The notes: generated from the sequence alone by a model not told the origin. DNA of 64,000 nucleotides from Acidovorax sp. sif1233 (GCF_019218755.1 NZ_JAHUWZ010000001.1:1-64000); one strand, 5' to 3'. Counted from the stretch's first letter, positions 28,493 through 37,185 are shown. Translations and numbers: made by a program.

Positions 28493-29251
28493 CTACTGGC
28501 CTTTTTCCAGGCGGTCCGCATAGAAGCCGGGCAGGCCCGCCGCGCGGATGGCCGCCGCGGCGGCCAGGTGGTCGTACGGCACCCGGTGGAAGGTGATCTG
28601 CGCCGCCGCGTCGTCGAACAGCGCGTACATGGCGCGTGCGTCGCCGTCGCGCGGCTGGCCCACGGAGCCCACGATGGCGAGCCACTGGCGGTGCGGCGGC
28701 ACGGGCACGGGCACGCCGGGCTCGGGCGCAAAGCGCATGAGCTTGGCGGTGGGCGTGAGGAAGTACAGCACCTGCTCGTGCACATGGCCGCAGAACACAT
28801 AGCGGATGGCGGGGTCGATGGCCTGCGCCGCCATCATGCAGCGCTCGGCCGCGTTGGAGTCGTCCACGTAGCGCCACTGGGCAGGTGCGTCGGCGCTGGC
28901 GTGCACGAGCAGGGCGTTGCCGCCCAGCCGCGCGGTCAGCGGCAAGGCCTGCAGGAAGGCGTGGTGCCGCGACGCGAGGCGGTCGTGTGTCCACCGCGCG
29001 CCCAGCTCTGCGCGGTTGCGGGGCGTCGCGGGCGGCGCGAGCGCCATGGCGTCGTGGTTGCCCAGCACGCACAGCGCGCCATTCTGCGCGAGCGCCATGG
29101 CCTGGTCTGCCACGGCCACGGGGTCGCCGCCGTAGCCCACGAGGTCGCCCAGCAGGGCGAATCGCTGGGCGCCCTGCGCGCGGGCATGCTGCAGGCAGGC
29201 GTCCAGGGCCTGGCGGTTGGCGTGGATGTCGGAGAGGAGGGCGGTCTTCAT
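28493..29251 (-). CDS. Metallophosphoesterase (YfcE/calcineurin-like)
   Basis: The protein has 252 residues. It has all metal-binding motifs of the calcineurin-like superfamily: SDIHAN (Asp8, His10), GDLVGYGGDP, GNHDAM, a His in LLVHASAD and GHVHEQ. The fold resembles phosphodiesterases of the YfcE or bacterial PPM-independent protein phosphatase type; the substrate is not determined. The start before KTALLSD is chosen since it begins the first beta strand. The gene precedes the kinase-USP fusion on the same strand, so removing phosphate from its targets is an attractive but unproven role. Confidence 0.87.
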   Translation of the reverse strand: MKTALLSDIHANRQALDACLQHARAQGAQRFALLGDLVGYGGDPVAVADQAMALAQNGALCVLGNHDAMALAPPATPRNRAELGARWTHDRLASRHHAFLQALPLTARLGGNALLVHASADAPAQWRYVDDSNAAERCMMAAQAIDPAIRYVFCGHVHEQVLYFLTPTAKLMRFAPEPGVPVPVPPHRQWLAIVGSVGQPRDGDARAMYALFDDAAAQITFHRVPYDHLAAAAAIRAAGLPGFYADRLEKGQ

Positions 29252-29342
29252 GGCGCGAGTATTGGGCACCATCATCGCGCGCGTGGCTGAATGCCAGCTT
29301 GCAGCGCGCGGGCCGGGCGCCGGGGAGCGCCATGCCGCACGT

Positions 29343-29401
29343 AAAAATAGCTTCCAACGCTTGGCTGGCAAGCGCTGGAAGCTATGATTTTTGTAGCTAT
29401 T
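29343..29401. repeat. Dispersed palindromic repeat, copy C
   Basis: The arms ATAGCTTCCAACGCTT (29347-29362) and AAGCGCTGGAAGCTAT (29370-29385) pair at 15 of 16 positions around GGCTGGC. The right flank TGTAGCTA includes the stop codon of the DUF1304 gene on the minus strand. Confidence 0.85.
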
Positions 29402-29783
29402 GCAGGCTGCGCTGGCGCGCTGGCTTGTCCAGGGCCAGCACCAGGGCCAGGGCGATGATGGCCGGCAGCGCCTGGGTGAAGAAGATCTTGGGCACGGCGG
29501 TGGCGGCGCCGAAGACCCCGGCCACGATCACGCAGCCCAGGAAGAAGATCTTGAACAGCCGGTTGCCGGTGAACAGCCCCCAGAACAGCCCGGCGGCCAG
29601 GAAGCCGTTGTACAGCCCCTGGTTGGCCGCCAGCGTCACGGTGGCATCGGCCAGCTCCTGGGTCAGGTTGAAGGTCTTCAGGCCCAGGGGCTTGTTCCAG
29701 AAGAACATCTCCAGCACCAGGATGTACACATGCTCGATGGCCACGAGGGCCACCGCGATGCGGGGAAGCAGCAGCCGGCCCAT
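29397..29783 (-). CDS. DUF1304 small integral membrane protein
   Basis: The protein has 128 residues with four hydrophobic segments, fitting DUF1304: an N-terminal VALVAIEHVYILVLEMFFW helix with His and Glu, NQGLYNGFLAAGLFWG, and two further helices. Function unknown. The TAG stop lies inside the edge of repeat copy C, so the repeat probably set or altered the C-terminus. It follows ohr on the same strand after 3 bases and is likely cotranscribed with ohrR-ohr. Confidence 0.85.
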   Translation of the reverse strand: MGRLLLPRIAVALVAIEHVYILVLEMFFWNKPLGLKTFNLTQELADATVTLAANQGLYNGFLAAGLFWGLFTGNRLFKIFFLGCVIVAGVFGAATAVPKIFFTQALPAIIALALVLALDKPARQRSLQ

Positions 29784-29786
29784 GGC

Positions 29787-30203
29787 TTACACCAGCGTGA
29801 TGGTCACGTCGATGTTGCCGCGCGTGGCGTTGGAGTAGGGGCAGACCTGGTGGGCTGCGTCCACCAGCTTCTGGGCCGTGGCCTTGTCCAGGCCGGGCAG
29901 GCTGATGGCCAGGCGCGCGGCGATGCCGTAGGCGTTCGGGATGGGGCCCAGGTCCACTTCGGCGTCGATGGACACGTCCTGCGGCACGGGGATGCCGATC
30001 TTGCCGCCCACGGCCTTCATCGCGCCGATGAAGCAGGCTGCGTAGCCCGAGGCGAACAGCTGCTCGGGGTTGGTGCCGGTACCGGAGGTGCCGGGCGAGG
30101 ACAGCTTGACGTCCAGGCGGCCGTCATCGGTCTTGGCGGCACCGTCACGGCCACCGGTCACGTGGGCCTTGGCGGTGTAGAGGACTTTTTCGAGTTGCGT
30201 CAT
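29787..30203 (-). CDS. ohr: Organic hydroperoxide resistance protein Ohr
   Basis: The protein has 138 residues, typical for Ohr. The two redox cysteines are present in their family contexts, GYAACF (Cys57) and HQVCPYS (Cys121), with the activating Arg/Glu region around EQLFASGYA. It reduces fatty-acid and other organic hydroperoxides using dihydrolipoyl proteins. ohrR lies 77 bases upstream on the same strand. The pair is probably read from the ohrR promoter, which carries the OhrR operator; I see no second operator in the gap. Confidence 0.95.
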   Translation of the reverse strand: MTQLEKVLYTAKAHVTGGRDGAAKTDDGRLDVKLSSPGTSGTGTNPEQLFASGYAACFIGAMKAVGGKIGIPVPQDVSIDAEVDLGPIPNAYGIAARLAISLPGLDKATAQKLVDAAHQVCPYSNATRGNIDVTITLV

Positions 30204-30280
30204 GGTGTCTTCCTTTGCAGTGGGTCAATGAATGTCCGCGATGCGGACGGGGGGTGGAAACGAACGGTGAAAGAAAAGGG

Positions 30281-30745
30281 TCAGCGCGGCGGGTTGATCC
30301 GGTCGCGGAAGGTCTTGAGCTGGCCGGTCAGGGCGGTCAGCTCGGGCAGGGTGCACTGGCTGCTTTCGAGCACGCAGGGCGGAATGCTTTCCGCCTTGTC
30401 GCGCAGCGCCCGGCCCGGGGCCGTGAGGCTGATGCGCACGCGGCGCTCGTCCTGCGCATCGCGGATGCGGGCGATCAGGCCCGAGGTTTCCAGGCGCTTG
30501 AGCAGCGGGGTGAGCGTGCCCGAGTCGAGGAACAGGCGCTCGCCGAGGTCGGAGACGGTCACGCCATCCTGCTCCCACAGCACCAGCATCACGAGGTACT
30601 GGGGGTAGGTCAGGCCCACGGCCTCCAGCAGGGGCTTGTACAGCTTGGTCATCGCCAGCGAGGCGGAATACAGCGCGAAACACACCTGGTTGTCCAGGCG
30701 CAGCGCTGCCGGGCTGGGGGTGGTGGAAGTGTTGCTGCGTGCCAT
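30281..30745 (-). CDS. ohrR: OhrR, MarR-family organic peroxide sensor
   Basis: The protein has 154 residues. The winged helix MarR fold is clear ([25 protein letters not shown] and [14 protein letters not shown]). Cys22 in [10 protein letters not shown] is the peroxide-sensing residue of the family, and Cys124 and Cys131 near the C-terminus make a 2-Cys mechanism possible. Oxidation releases it from DNA and induces ohr. The start ARSNTST is chosen because it puts Cys22 in its usual place. A perfect 11-base inverted repeat lies 18-44 bases upstream. Confidence 0.93.
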   Translation of the reverse strand: MARSNTSTTPSPAALRLDNQVCFALYSASLAMTKLYKPLLEAVGLTYPQYLVMLVLWEQDGVTVSDLGERLFLDSGTLTPLLKRLETSGLIARIRDAQDERRVRISLTAPGRALRDKAESIPPCVLESSQCTLPELTALTGQLKTFRDRINPPR

Positions 30746-30763
30746 GGGGTGGATTGTGCGGTG

Positions 30764-30789
30764 CAATTCAATTGTGCGCAATTGAATTG
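30764..30789 (-). promoter_or_regulatory. OhrR operator
   Basis: CAATTCAATTG (30764-30774) and CAATTGAATTG (30779-30789) are a perfect inverted repeat around TGCG. The AT-rich ACAATT/AATTG pattern matches known OhrR boxes. It lies just upstream of ohrR, so OhrR should repress its own gene and ohr. Confidence 0.85.
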
Positions 30790-30930
30790 TGTAATCTTTT
30801 GTTGCTGGATTGGTTTTTGCGGACGGACGCGGCGGCCTTTCGCCTGCGGTGCTATCCGCGCGCAGCGCGCGTGCCATCAAGGCGCAAGAGGCCCGGCCCG
30901 GCCCGGCCTGGCCGCGGCCTCTGCGGGCCG

Positions 30931-31752
30931 TCAACGCCCGGTGAAACGCGCGGGCCGCTTTTCAACGAAGGCGCGCACGCCCTCGGCCGCATCCTCGCTG
31001 TTGGCCAGCTGCTTCTGCACGGGAATGAAATCGGCCACCGCGGCGGCCTGCCCCTGCTCGATGGCCTTGAGCACGTTGAGCCGCGTGGCCACCACGGCCC
31101 GTGGCGCCTGGGCCTCGATGCGCCGGGCGATGGCGATGGCCTCGTCCAGCACCTGCGCGGCGGGCACCACCTTCTGCACGAAGTTCAGGCGCAGCGCCTC
31201 GCTGCTTCCGAACTCGTCGGCGGTCAGCAAATGCAGCAGCGCATTGCCGGTGCCCGCGCGTTCGGCCATGCGCAGCGTGGCGCCGCCCGTGGCCATGATG
31301 CCGCGCTGCACCTCCATCTGCGAGAAACGGCAGTCATCGGCGGCGACCACGATGTCGGCGCCCAGCATGAGCTCGATGCCCACCGTGAAGCAGATGCCCT
31401 TGACCGCCACCACCATGGGCTTGCTGCGGCGCCGGTAGCCGGGCAGGCCGTAGTCGTGGGGCTCCACCAGGCCTTCGGGGATGGCTTTTTCGCCGCGCTG
31501 CATGTAGGCGCTCACGGCGGGCAGGTCCAGCCCGGCGGTGAAGTGGTCGCCAAAGGCATGCAGCACGCCCACGCGCAGCTCTGGGTCATCGTCGAGCCGG
31601 GTGTAGGCCTCGGCCAGTTGGCGGAACATGGGCGGCGTCCAGCCATTGCGCTTGGCCGGGCGGTTGATGCCGATCAGCAGGATGTGGCCGAGCACCTGGG
31701 TGTCGATGCAGCCTTCGGCCGGGGGCGTGGTGGGGGTGATGCTGCTGGTCAT
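30931..31752 (-). CDS. Enoyl-CoA hydratase/isomerase family protein
   Basis: The protein has 273 residues. The crotonase fold is shown by [14 protein letters not shown] (oxyanion region), [22 protein letters not shown] and a C-terminal helix rich in charged residues. The second catalytic Glu position seems to be altered compared with classic hydratases, so the exact reaction (hydration, isomerisation or other acyl-CoA chemistry) is open. AAGGAG sits about 10 bases before the ATG at 31752, which selects it over the start 8 codons upstream that overlaps this site. It lies downstream of the hydroxyacyl-CoA dehydrogenase on the same strand, suggesting a beta-oxidation-type unit. Confidence 0.9.
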   Translation of the reverse strand: MTSSITPTTPPAEGCIDTQVLGHILLIGINRPAKRNGWTPPMFRQLAEAYTRLDDDPELRVGVLHAFGDHFTAGLDLPAVSAYMQRGEKAIPEGLVEPHDYGLPGYRRRSKPMVVAVKGICFTVGIELMLGADIVVAADDCRFSQMEVQRGIMATGGATLRMAERAGTGNALLHLLTADEFGSSEALRLNFVQKVVPAAQVLDEAIAIARRIEAQAPRAVVATRLNVLKAIEQGQAAAVADFIPVQKQLANSEDAAEGVRAFVEKRPARFTGR

Positions 31753-31835
31753 GGGCGCAAATGTCTCCTTGCCCATGATTGAAAACCCAACGCGATGGGC
31801 GCGCCGTCCCCGGGGGGACAGCGCGCCTGGGGTCC

Positions 31836-32684
31836 TCAGTAGGTGTAAACGCCCTGGCCGGTCTTGCGGCCCAGGCGGCCGGCGGCCACCATTTCCTTGA
31901 GCAGCGGGCAGGGGCGGTACTTGCTGTCGCCGAACTCGGTGAGGTAGACGTCCATCACCGCCAGGCAGACATCCAGGCCGATCATGTCGGCCAGCGCCAG
32001 CGGGCCGATGGGCTGGTTGCAGCCGAGCTTCATGCCCGCGTCGATGTCCTCGGGCGTGGCCAGGCCCTCGGCCAGCACGAAGAAGGCCTCGTTGATCATC
32101 GGCACCAGGATGCGGTTCACCACGAAGCCGGGCGCGTTCTTCACGGTGATGGGGCTCTTGCCCAGGGCCTCGGCCAGGGCCTTCACGGCGTCGTGCGTGG
32201 CATCGCTGGTCTGCAGGCCGCGGATGATCTCCACCAGCGCCATCATGGGCACGGGGTTGAAGAAGTGCATGCCGATGAAGCGGTCGGCACGCGACGTGGC
32301 GGCGGCCAGCTTGGTGATGGAGATCGAGGAGGTGTTCGAGGCGATCAGCACCTCGGGCGCGACCAGCGCATCCACCTGCTTCAGGATCTTGAGCTTGAGC
32401 TCGTAGTTCTCGGTGGCGGCCTCGATCACGAGCTGCGCGGCCTTGAGGTCGTCGTAGCTGGTGGAGACCTTGATGCGCGCCAGCGCCGCGTCCTTGTCGG
32501 CCGCCGTGATCTTGTCCTTCTTGATCAGGCGGTCCAGGCTGCCCGACACCGTGGCCAGGCCTTTTTGCACCGCGGCATCGGAGATGTCGACCATCACCAC
32601 ATCGATGCCAGAGACCGCGCAGGCCTGTGCAATGCCATTGCCCATGGTGCCCGCGCCGATGATGCCAACCGTTCGAATCGTCAT
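31836..32684 (-). CDS. 3-hydroxybutyryl-CoA dehydrogenase
   Basis: The protein has 282 residues, the usual size for Hbd/PaaH. The Rossmann motif GAGTMGNGIAQ starts at residue 10; EAATENYELK, SNTSSISIT and GMHFFNPVPMM with the catalytic His are all present, as is the C-terminal dimer domain PIGPLALADMIGLD. It oxidises (S)-3-hydroxyacyl-CoA with NAD(P). It may work in beta-oxidation, in PHB-linked metabolism or in phenylacetate breakdown; the paa genes are absent here, so hbd-like use is more likely. It is divergent from the GMC oxidoreductase gene. Confidence 0.93.
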   Translation of the reverse strand: MTIRTVGIIGAGTMGNGIAQACAVSGIDVVMVDISDAAVQKGLATVSGSLDRLIKKDKITAADKDAALARIKVSTSYDDLKAAQLVIEAATENYELKLKILKQVDALVAPEVLIASNTSSISITKLAAATSRADRFIGMHFFNPVPMMALVEIIRGLQTSDATHDAVKALAEALGKSPITVKNAPGFVVNRILVPMINEAFFVLAEGLATPEDIDAGMKLGCNQPIGPLALADMIGLDVCLAVMDVYLTEFGDSKYRPCPLLKEMVAAGRLGRKTGQGVYTY

Positions 32685-32800
32685 ATAGAGAGCTCTCTTC
32701 AAAGTGAAACAGACGGGCAGCATGGTAAAGCGAATCGAACGCCCGTTCGGTTATCGTGCCTCCACACCGCCGCCATGTACGGCGCAGGAGGCAACACAAC

Positions 32801-34390
32801 ATGTTCGATTACATCGTCATTGGCGGCGGTTCGGCGGGCTCCGTCCTGGCGGGCCGGCTGACCGAGGACCCCGCCGTGCGGGTCTGCCTGCTCGAAGCAG
32901 GCCCGGCCGACAGCAGCGTGCTCATCCATTGCCCCGCGGGGCTGGCCGTGATGGCCAAGTTCGAACTCAACGGCTGGGGCTTCAACACCACGCCGCAGGC
33001 CGCGCTGAACCACCGCAGCGGCTACCAGCCGCGCGGCAAGGTGCTCGGGGGCTCCAGCTCGATCAACGCGATGGTCTATATCCGGGGCCAGCATGCCGAC
33101 TACGACCATTGGGCCGCCCAGGGCAATCCCGGCTGGGGCTGGGAGGATGTGAAACCCTACTTCCTGCGTGCCGAGAACAACGAGCGCGGCGCCGATGCCT
33201 GGCATGCCCAGGGCGGCCCCTTCAACGTGGCGGACCTGCGCGCGCCAAACCGCTTCAGCCAGTACTTCGCCGACGCGGGGGTGCAGGCCGGGCATCCGTA
33301 CAACCCCGACTTCAACGGTGCCACGCAGGAGGGCGTGGGGCCGTACCAGGTCACGCACAAGAACGGCGAGCGCCACAGCGCCGCCAAGGGCTACCTCACG
33401 CCGCATCTGGCACGGCCCAACCTCCAGGTCGTCACCGGCGCGCAGGCCACCCGCATCCTGTTTGACGGCCGGCGCGCCGTGGGCGTGGAATACCGCCAGG
33501 GCGGCGCGCTGCGGCAGGTGAAGGCCTCGCGCGAGGTGCTGCTGAGCGCGGGGGCGCTGCTGTCGCCGCAGCTGCTCATGCTCTCCGGCGTGGGGCCGGG
33601 CGCGCAGCTGCAAAGCCACGGCATCCCGGTGCTGCATGGCCTGCCCGGCGTGGGCGCGCACCTGCACGACCATCCCGACGTGGTGCAGGTCATGGATGCG
33701 CCCGCGCTCAAGGACCTGTTCGGGCTGTCGCTCTCGGGCATGGCGCAAACCCTGCGCGGCATCCGCGAATGGCGGCGCAGCCGCACGGGCATGCTGACCA
33801 CCAACTTCGCCGAGGCCGGTGGCTTCATCAAGAGCGATCCGTCCGAACCCGCGCCCGACCTGCAGCTGCACTTCGTGATCGGCAAGCTCGTGGACCACGG
33901 CCGCAAGACGGTGTTCGGCCACGGCTACTCGGCCCACGTGTGCCTGCTGCAGCCGCGCAGCCGGGGCTCGGTGACGCTGGCGAGCAAAGACCCCATGGCC
34001 CTGCCGCTGGTGGACCCGCAGTTCCTCGCCGACCCCGATGACATGCGGCGCATGGTGCGCGGCTTCCAGCGCACGCGCGAGATCCTCGCGCAGCCTGCGC
34101 TGGCGAAGTTCGGCGCCAAGGAGCTGGCGGCATCCGCCAACGCGCGCACCGACGTGGAGATCGAGCAGTTCATCCGCCAGTACGCCGACACCATCTACCA
34201 CCCCGTGGGAACCTGCCGCATGGGGACGGGGCCCATGGACGTGGTGGATGCCGAACTGCGCGTGCATGGCCTGTCGGGCCTTCGCGTGGTGGACGCGTCC
34301 ATCATGCCTCGCATCGTGAGCGGCAATACCAACGCACCGACGGTGATGATCGCGGAGAAGGCGGTGGACCTGCTGCGTGCGCGGGTGTGA
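32801..34390 (+). CDS. GMC-family FAD oxidoreductase (choline dehydrogenase-like)
   Basis: The protein has 529 residues. The start MFDYIVIGGGSAGSV lies 10 bases after GCAGGAGG. FAD-binding and GMC signatures are present: GGGSAGSVLAGRL, GKVLGGSSSINAM, and the C-terminal HPVGTCRMG with the catalytic His, followed by NTNAPTVMIAEKA. Members oxidise primary or secondary alcohols. The substrate is not defined, and there is no betaine pathway gene nearby. It is divergent from the hydroxyacyl-CoA dehydrogenase gene, so an alcohol-to-acid route for a fatty or aliphatic alcohol is possible. Confidence 0.92.
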   Translation: MFDYIVIGGGSAGSVLAGRLTEDPAVRVCLLEAGPADSSVLIHCPAGLAVMAKFELNGWGFNTTPQAALNHRSGYQPRGKVLGGSSSINAMVYIRGQHADYDHWAAQGNPGWGWEDVKPYFLRAENNERGADAWHAQGGPFNVADLRAPNRFSQYFADAGVQAGHPYNPDFNGATQEGVGPYQVTHKNGERHSAAKGYLTPHLARPNLQVVTGAQATRILFDGRRAVGVEYRQGGALRQVKASREVLLSAGALLSPQLLMLSGVGPGAQLQSHGIPVLHGLPGVGAHLHDHPDVVQVMDAPALKDLFGLSLSGMAQTLRGIREWRRSRTGMLTTNFAEAGGFIKSDPSEPAPDLQLHFVIGKLVDHGRKTVFGHGYSAHVCLLQPRSRGSVTLASKDPMALPLVDPQFLADPDDMRRMVRGFQRTREILAQPALAKFGAKELAASANARTDVEIEQFIRQYADTIYHPVGTCRMGTGPMDVVDAELRVHGLSGLRVVDASIMPRIVSGNTNAPTVMIAEKAVDLLRARV

Positions 34391-34503
34391 AGGAATTCAC
34401 ATTTGCGGCACTGAACGCGGTTTTTAAGGTTCGAAGAAGGTCTGCTTAAGGAGTTTTTAACAGGCAAACCGGCCGCGCTTTTCTAGACTTCTTTTCATGG
34501 AAG

Positions 34504-34522
34504 CGGGTGCATGGTGCACCCG
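34504..34522. promoter_or_regulatory. Perfect palindrome upstream of the hemerythrin-like gene
   Basis: CGGGTGCA (34504-34511) and TGCACCCG (34515-34522) pair around TGG, 58 bases before the start codon. It could be an operator or a leader hairpin. Confidence 0.5.
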
Positions 34523-34580
34523 GCCCGGCACCCCTAGAAGCAAGGTGTTGAGAGGCCCCACGAGGCCATGAAAGAAGCAG

Positions 34581-35318
34581 ATGAAGATTGATGCCCGCGA
34601 AATTGCCGCACTGACCCAAGCCCAGCCCGCCGCTCCCCGCATGGACATGTACGCCAGCATCCACAAGGCGCTGCGCGCCTTCATGGCCGACACGCTGCTG
34701 GGCCTGGGTCGCATGGATGTGGAGGACGACCTGGAGTTCGCCCACACCTGCGACCGTGTGATGCAGCTGCTGGACCTGTGCCGCGCGCACCTGCACCACG
34801 AGAACCAGTTTGTGCACGCCGCCATGGAGGCGCGCCAGCCCGGCTCCAGCCAGAGCATTGCGGGTGAGCATGTGGAGCACGAACAGGCCATCACGGCCTT
34901 GGCAGACGGGGTGAACCACCTCATGGCCTGTGCCAAGCCCGCACGGGCTGCGGCCACCCTGGCCCTGTACCGCCAGCTGGCGCTGTTTGTGGCACACAAC
35001 TTCGAGCACATGCACGAGGAAGAGACTGCGCACAACCGCGTGCTCTGGCAGTGCTACACCGACGCGGAACTGGCGGGTGTGCACGATGCGCTGGTGGCCT
35101 CGATCCCGCCGCACGAAATGATGATGGTAGCCCGCTGGATGGTGCCCTACATGTCACCGGCCGAGCGCACGGCCATGCTGTCGGACATGCAGCAGCATGC
35201 GCCCGCCCCCGTGCTGGCCGCCGTGCTGGCGCAAGTGCAGCCGCACCTCACGCAGCCCGAGTGGACCAAGCTGATGCGCAGCCTGGGCCTGCCGGTGGTG
35301 CCTGGTCTGGTGCACTGA
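34581..35318 (+). CDS. Hemerythrin-like (HHE domain) protein
   Basis: The protein has 245 residues. Several His/Glu clusters fit a diiron four-helix bundle: IHKALR, CRAHLHHENQFVH, GEHVEHEQ and HNFEHMHEEETAHN. Hemerythrin domains bind oxygen, nitric oxide or iron. The C-terminal 90 residues are helical with no recognised domain. There is no signal peptide. A perfect palindrome lies upstream. The gene converges with the FMN-barrel/GAF protein gene, ending 5 bases from it; the shared redox/gas theme suggests but does not prove a connection. Confidence 0.82.
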   Translation: MKIDAREIAALTQAQPAAPRMDMYASIHKALRAFMADTLLGLGRMDVEDDLEFAHTCDRVMQLLDLCRAHLHHENQFVHAAMEARQPGSSQSIAGEHVEHEQAITALADGVNHLMACAKPARAAATLALYRQLALFVAHNFEHMHEEETAHNRVLWQCYTDAELAGVHDALVASIPPHEMMMVARWMVPYMSPAERTAMLSDMQQHAPAPVLAAVLAQVQPHLTQPEWTKLMRSLGLPVVPGLVH

Positions 35319-35322
35319 GGCG

Positions 35323-36678
35323 TCAGGCGTCTTCCAGCACCACGGGGCGCAGCACGCACAGCCGAAAACGCCCGCGCCCTGTTTTTTCGATATGGATGTG
35401 CGGGCAGTTCTCCTGCAGGCGGCGCTGCAGCAACAGCAGGCGGGCCTCCAGGTTATCGGCCACATCGGGCAGGCGCAGGGTGGGGTCCAGCCGCAGTTCG
35501 CGGTTGGTGAAGTCCACGCGCCCGGTGTGCTGGTGGTCGCGCAGCAGCTTCCAGATGATGGCTCCTGCCACCCCCTTGATCAGGTAGTCGTCGTTGATGA
35601 ACACGCTGTCATTGGCCGCAAAGTGGCGCACCCGCAGCGCGCTGCCGCTCACTGGCGTTGCTACAGCGGGGGCGGGCAGGGGCTCGGTCGCATCGGGCGC
35701 TGCCTGCAGCAGGTCGGTGGCGGCAGCCAGCTGGCCCGCAATGGCCACCAGCAGGTCTTCATCCTCGGAGCCAAAGCGCATGTCCTGGGGGCTTTCGGCA
35801 AACAGCACGCCCAGCGGGCGCCCGGCGGACATCAGGGGCACCGCCACCTGGCTGTGCGGCTGGGCCAGGCCCGGGTAGGGAATGTCCAGGCCGCGGGCGG
35901 GCTGGGGATCGCTGGTGCCGGCATGGGCATCCAGGCTCTCGCGGATGGCGTGGCTGTAGCGGGCGGCATTGGTGAAATGGCTGATGCGCACGGGTGTCCC
36001 TTCCTGGGCCGCGACGCCGATCACCCCCTGGCCGAGGCGGATCTCCGATCCGACGCCCGAGGTTGCGTAGCCGCAGCTGGCCACCGTGTAGAGCTGGCTG
36101 GAAGGCGCGTCGAGCAGGAGCACCATCGCGTGCTCGATGTCCAGCTGCTCGCGCAATGCGGCCAGGGTGCATTGCAGCAGCTCGTCGAGCGCGGTGCAGC
36201 GGGCCATGCGCTCGCTGCAGGCCCGCAGCGCGTGCAGCATGCCGGGGCGCGGCGCTGGCGGAGGCAGGCTCTCGCCCGCCACGGATTCGATGCGGCCCAC
36301 CGCGTAGATGTCGGCCCCCTTGAGTTCGAAGACGCCCGCCATTCCCGCGTGCGAGGCAATGCCCGCCAGCTGCGCGCGCATGCTCTCGAACACCGGGCCC
36401 GTGGCTTCCGTGCGCTGGTAGACGAGGTGCAGGCGGTAGAAGCTGGCCGTGCGCGGGTCCAGGACCAGCACCGAGGCGCGGGGGTTGCGCAGGATGTTCT
36501 GGCGCGTCTTGTTGAAGAACTGGAACGACAGGGCGACATGCCCTTCGTCCACGTACACCGCCTGCGAGATGTAGGCGACGTTGGGGGTTCCATCGGCGTC
36601 GCAGGTGGCCATGACGGCCGGTATCGCTCCTTCCAGGCAGGGGCGGATCGTGTGCAGGGACAGGAGGGGCTGGCTCAT
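35323..36678 (-). CDS. FMN split-barrel (PNPOx-like)-GAF-winged helix regulatory protein
   Basis: The protein has 451 residues. Residues 1-125 resemble a pyridoxamine-phosphate-oxidase-like FMN barrel (IPAVMATCDADGTPNVAYIS, NILRNPRASVLVLD). Residues about 150-320 form a GAF domain (LDIEHAMVLLLD, IRLGQGVIGVAAQEG, SQVAVPLMSAGRPLGVLF). The C-terminal 100 residues (FTNRELRLDPTLRL ... RLLLLQRRLQ ... IEKTGRGRFRL) have the spacing of an OmpR-type winged helix. The whole would be a flavin- and ligand-sensing transcription factor, though the DNA-binding role is my inference. The ATG overlaps the stop of the upstream FMN-barrel gene (ATGA), so the two are coupled. Confidence 0.75.
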   Translation of the reverse strand: MSQPLLSLHTIRPCLEGAIPAVMATCDADGTPNVAYISQAVYVDEGHVALSFQFFNKTRQNILRNPRASVLVLDPRTASFYRLHLVYQRTEATGPVFESMRAQLAGIASHAGMAGVFELKGADIYAVGRIESVAGESLPPPAPRPGMLHALRACSERMARCTALDELLQCTLAALREQLDIEHAMVLLLDAPSSQLYTVASCGYATSGVGSEIRLGQGVIGVAAQEGTPVRISHFTNAARYSHAIRESLDAHAGTSDPQPARGLDIPYPGLAQPHSQVAVPLMSAGRPLGVLFAESPQDMRFGSEDEDLLVAIAGQLAAATDLLQAAPDATEPLPAPAVATPVSGSALRVRHFAANDSVFINDDYLIKGVAGAIIWKLLRDHQHTGRVDFTNRELRLDPTLRLPDVADNLEARLLLLQRRLQENCPHIHIEKTGRGRFRLCVLRPVVLEDA

Positions 36679-37169
36679 GGCTGCGGCGCGGGCAGCGCGG
36701 CGCCCGCGCGCGGCCCCGGTGTCTGGTCAAAGGCCCTGGCCGGCGTGAAGCTGACGGCGACCACGTCCGCCAGCGGCGCTGCCAGCATCGCGCCCACGTA
36801 GCGCGGACCGTACCCCACCAGGCCCACCTCGTGTTCCATGGAGCGCAGGTACGCCTCCAGCAGCGGCGCGTCGGCGGCGGCGGCCGGGCGCTGCACCGCC
36901 CGGCTGGCCTTGAGCTGCAGCGTGCGGTGCGTGGACGGCTCGCTGAAGACGACGGCGATCTGCCCTGTCTCGGCAATGTCCTGCAGCAGTTGCCGCGACT
37001 GGCTGCGGCGCAGGAAGACGGTGACCTGATGCCCGTCCGCGCTGATGTGGGAGCCGACCGCGCGCATGATGCTCGGCTGCAGCTGGGCGTTGCACGATGC
37101 CACGATGGCCGACACGCCCTTGGCGACCATGGCCATGCGGTCCGAATCCAGCAGCGGGGGAAGGGCCAT
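36675..37169 (-). CDS. Pyridoxamine 5'-phosphate oxidase-like FMN split-barrel protein
   Basis: The protein has 164 residues. The single-barrel pattern is visible: VSAIVASCNAQLQPSIMRAVGSHIS, then VFLRRSQSRQLLQDI and QIAVVFSEPSTHRTLQLKA. It lacks the residues expected of true PdxH, so binding FMN, F420 or heme is possible and vitamin B6 synthesis is unlikely. Its last four bases overlap the start of the barrel-GAF-winged helix gene. The two proteins may form a heteromeric sensor or an enzyme plus its regulator. Confidence 0.78.
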   Translation of the reverse strand: MALPPLLDSDRMAMVAKGVSAIVASCNAQLQPSIMRAVGSHISADGHQVTVFLRRSQSRQLLQDIAETGQIAVVFSEPSTHRTLQLKASRAVQRPAAAADAPLLEAYLRSMEHEVGLVGYGPRYVGAMLAAPLADVVAVSFTPARAFDQTPGPRAGAALPAPQP

Positions 37170-37185
37170 GGCGGGTGCCGCCGGT

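Noticed and set aside
32756-32800. Upstream in-frame start for the GMC oxidoreductase
   Set aside because: The FAD-binding domain starts at MFDYIVIGGG and the site GCAGGAGG is just before it; the 15-residue extension is Arg/His-rich and not family-like.
34568-34591. Short upstream open frame of seven codons overlapping the hemerythrin-like gene start
   Set aside because: It is too short and lacks a ribosome site; probably chance.
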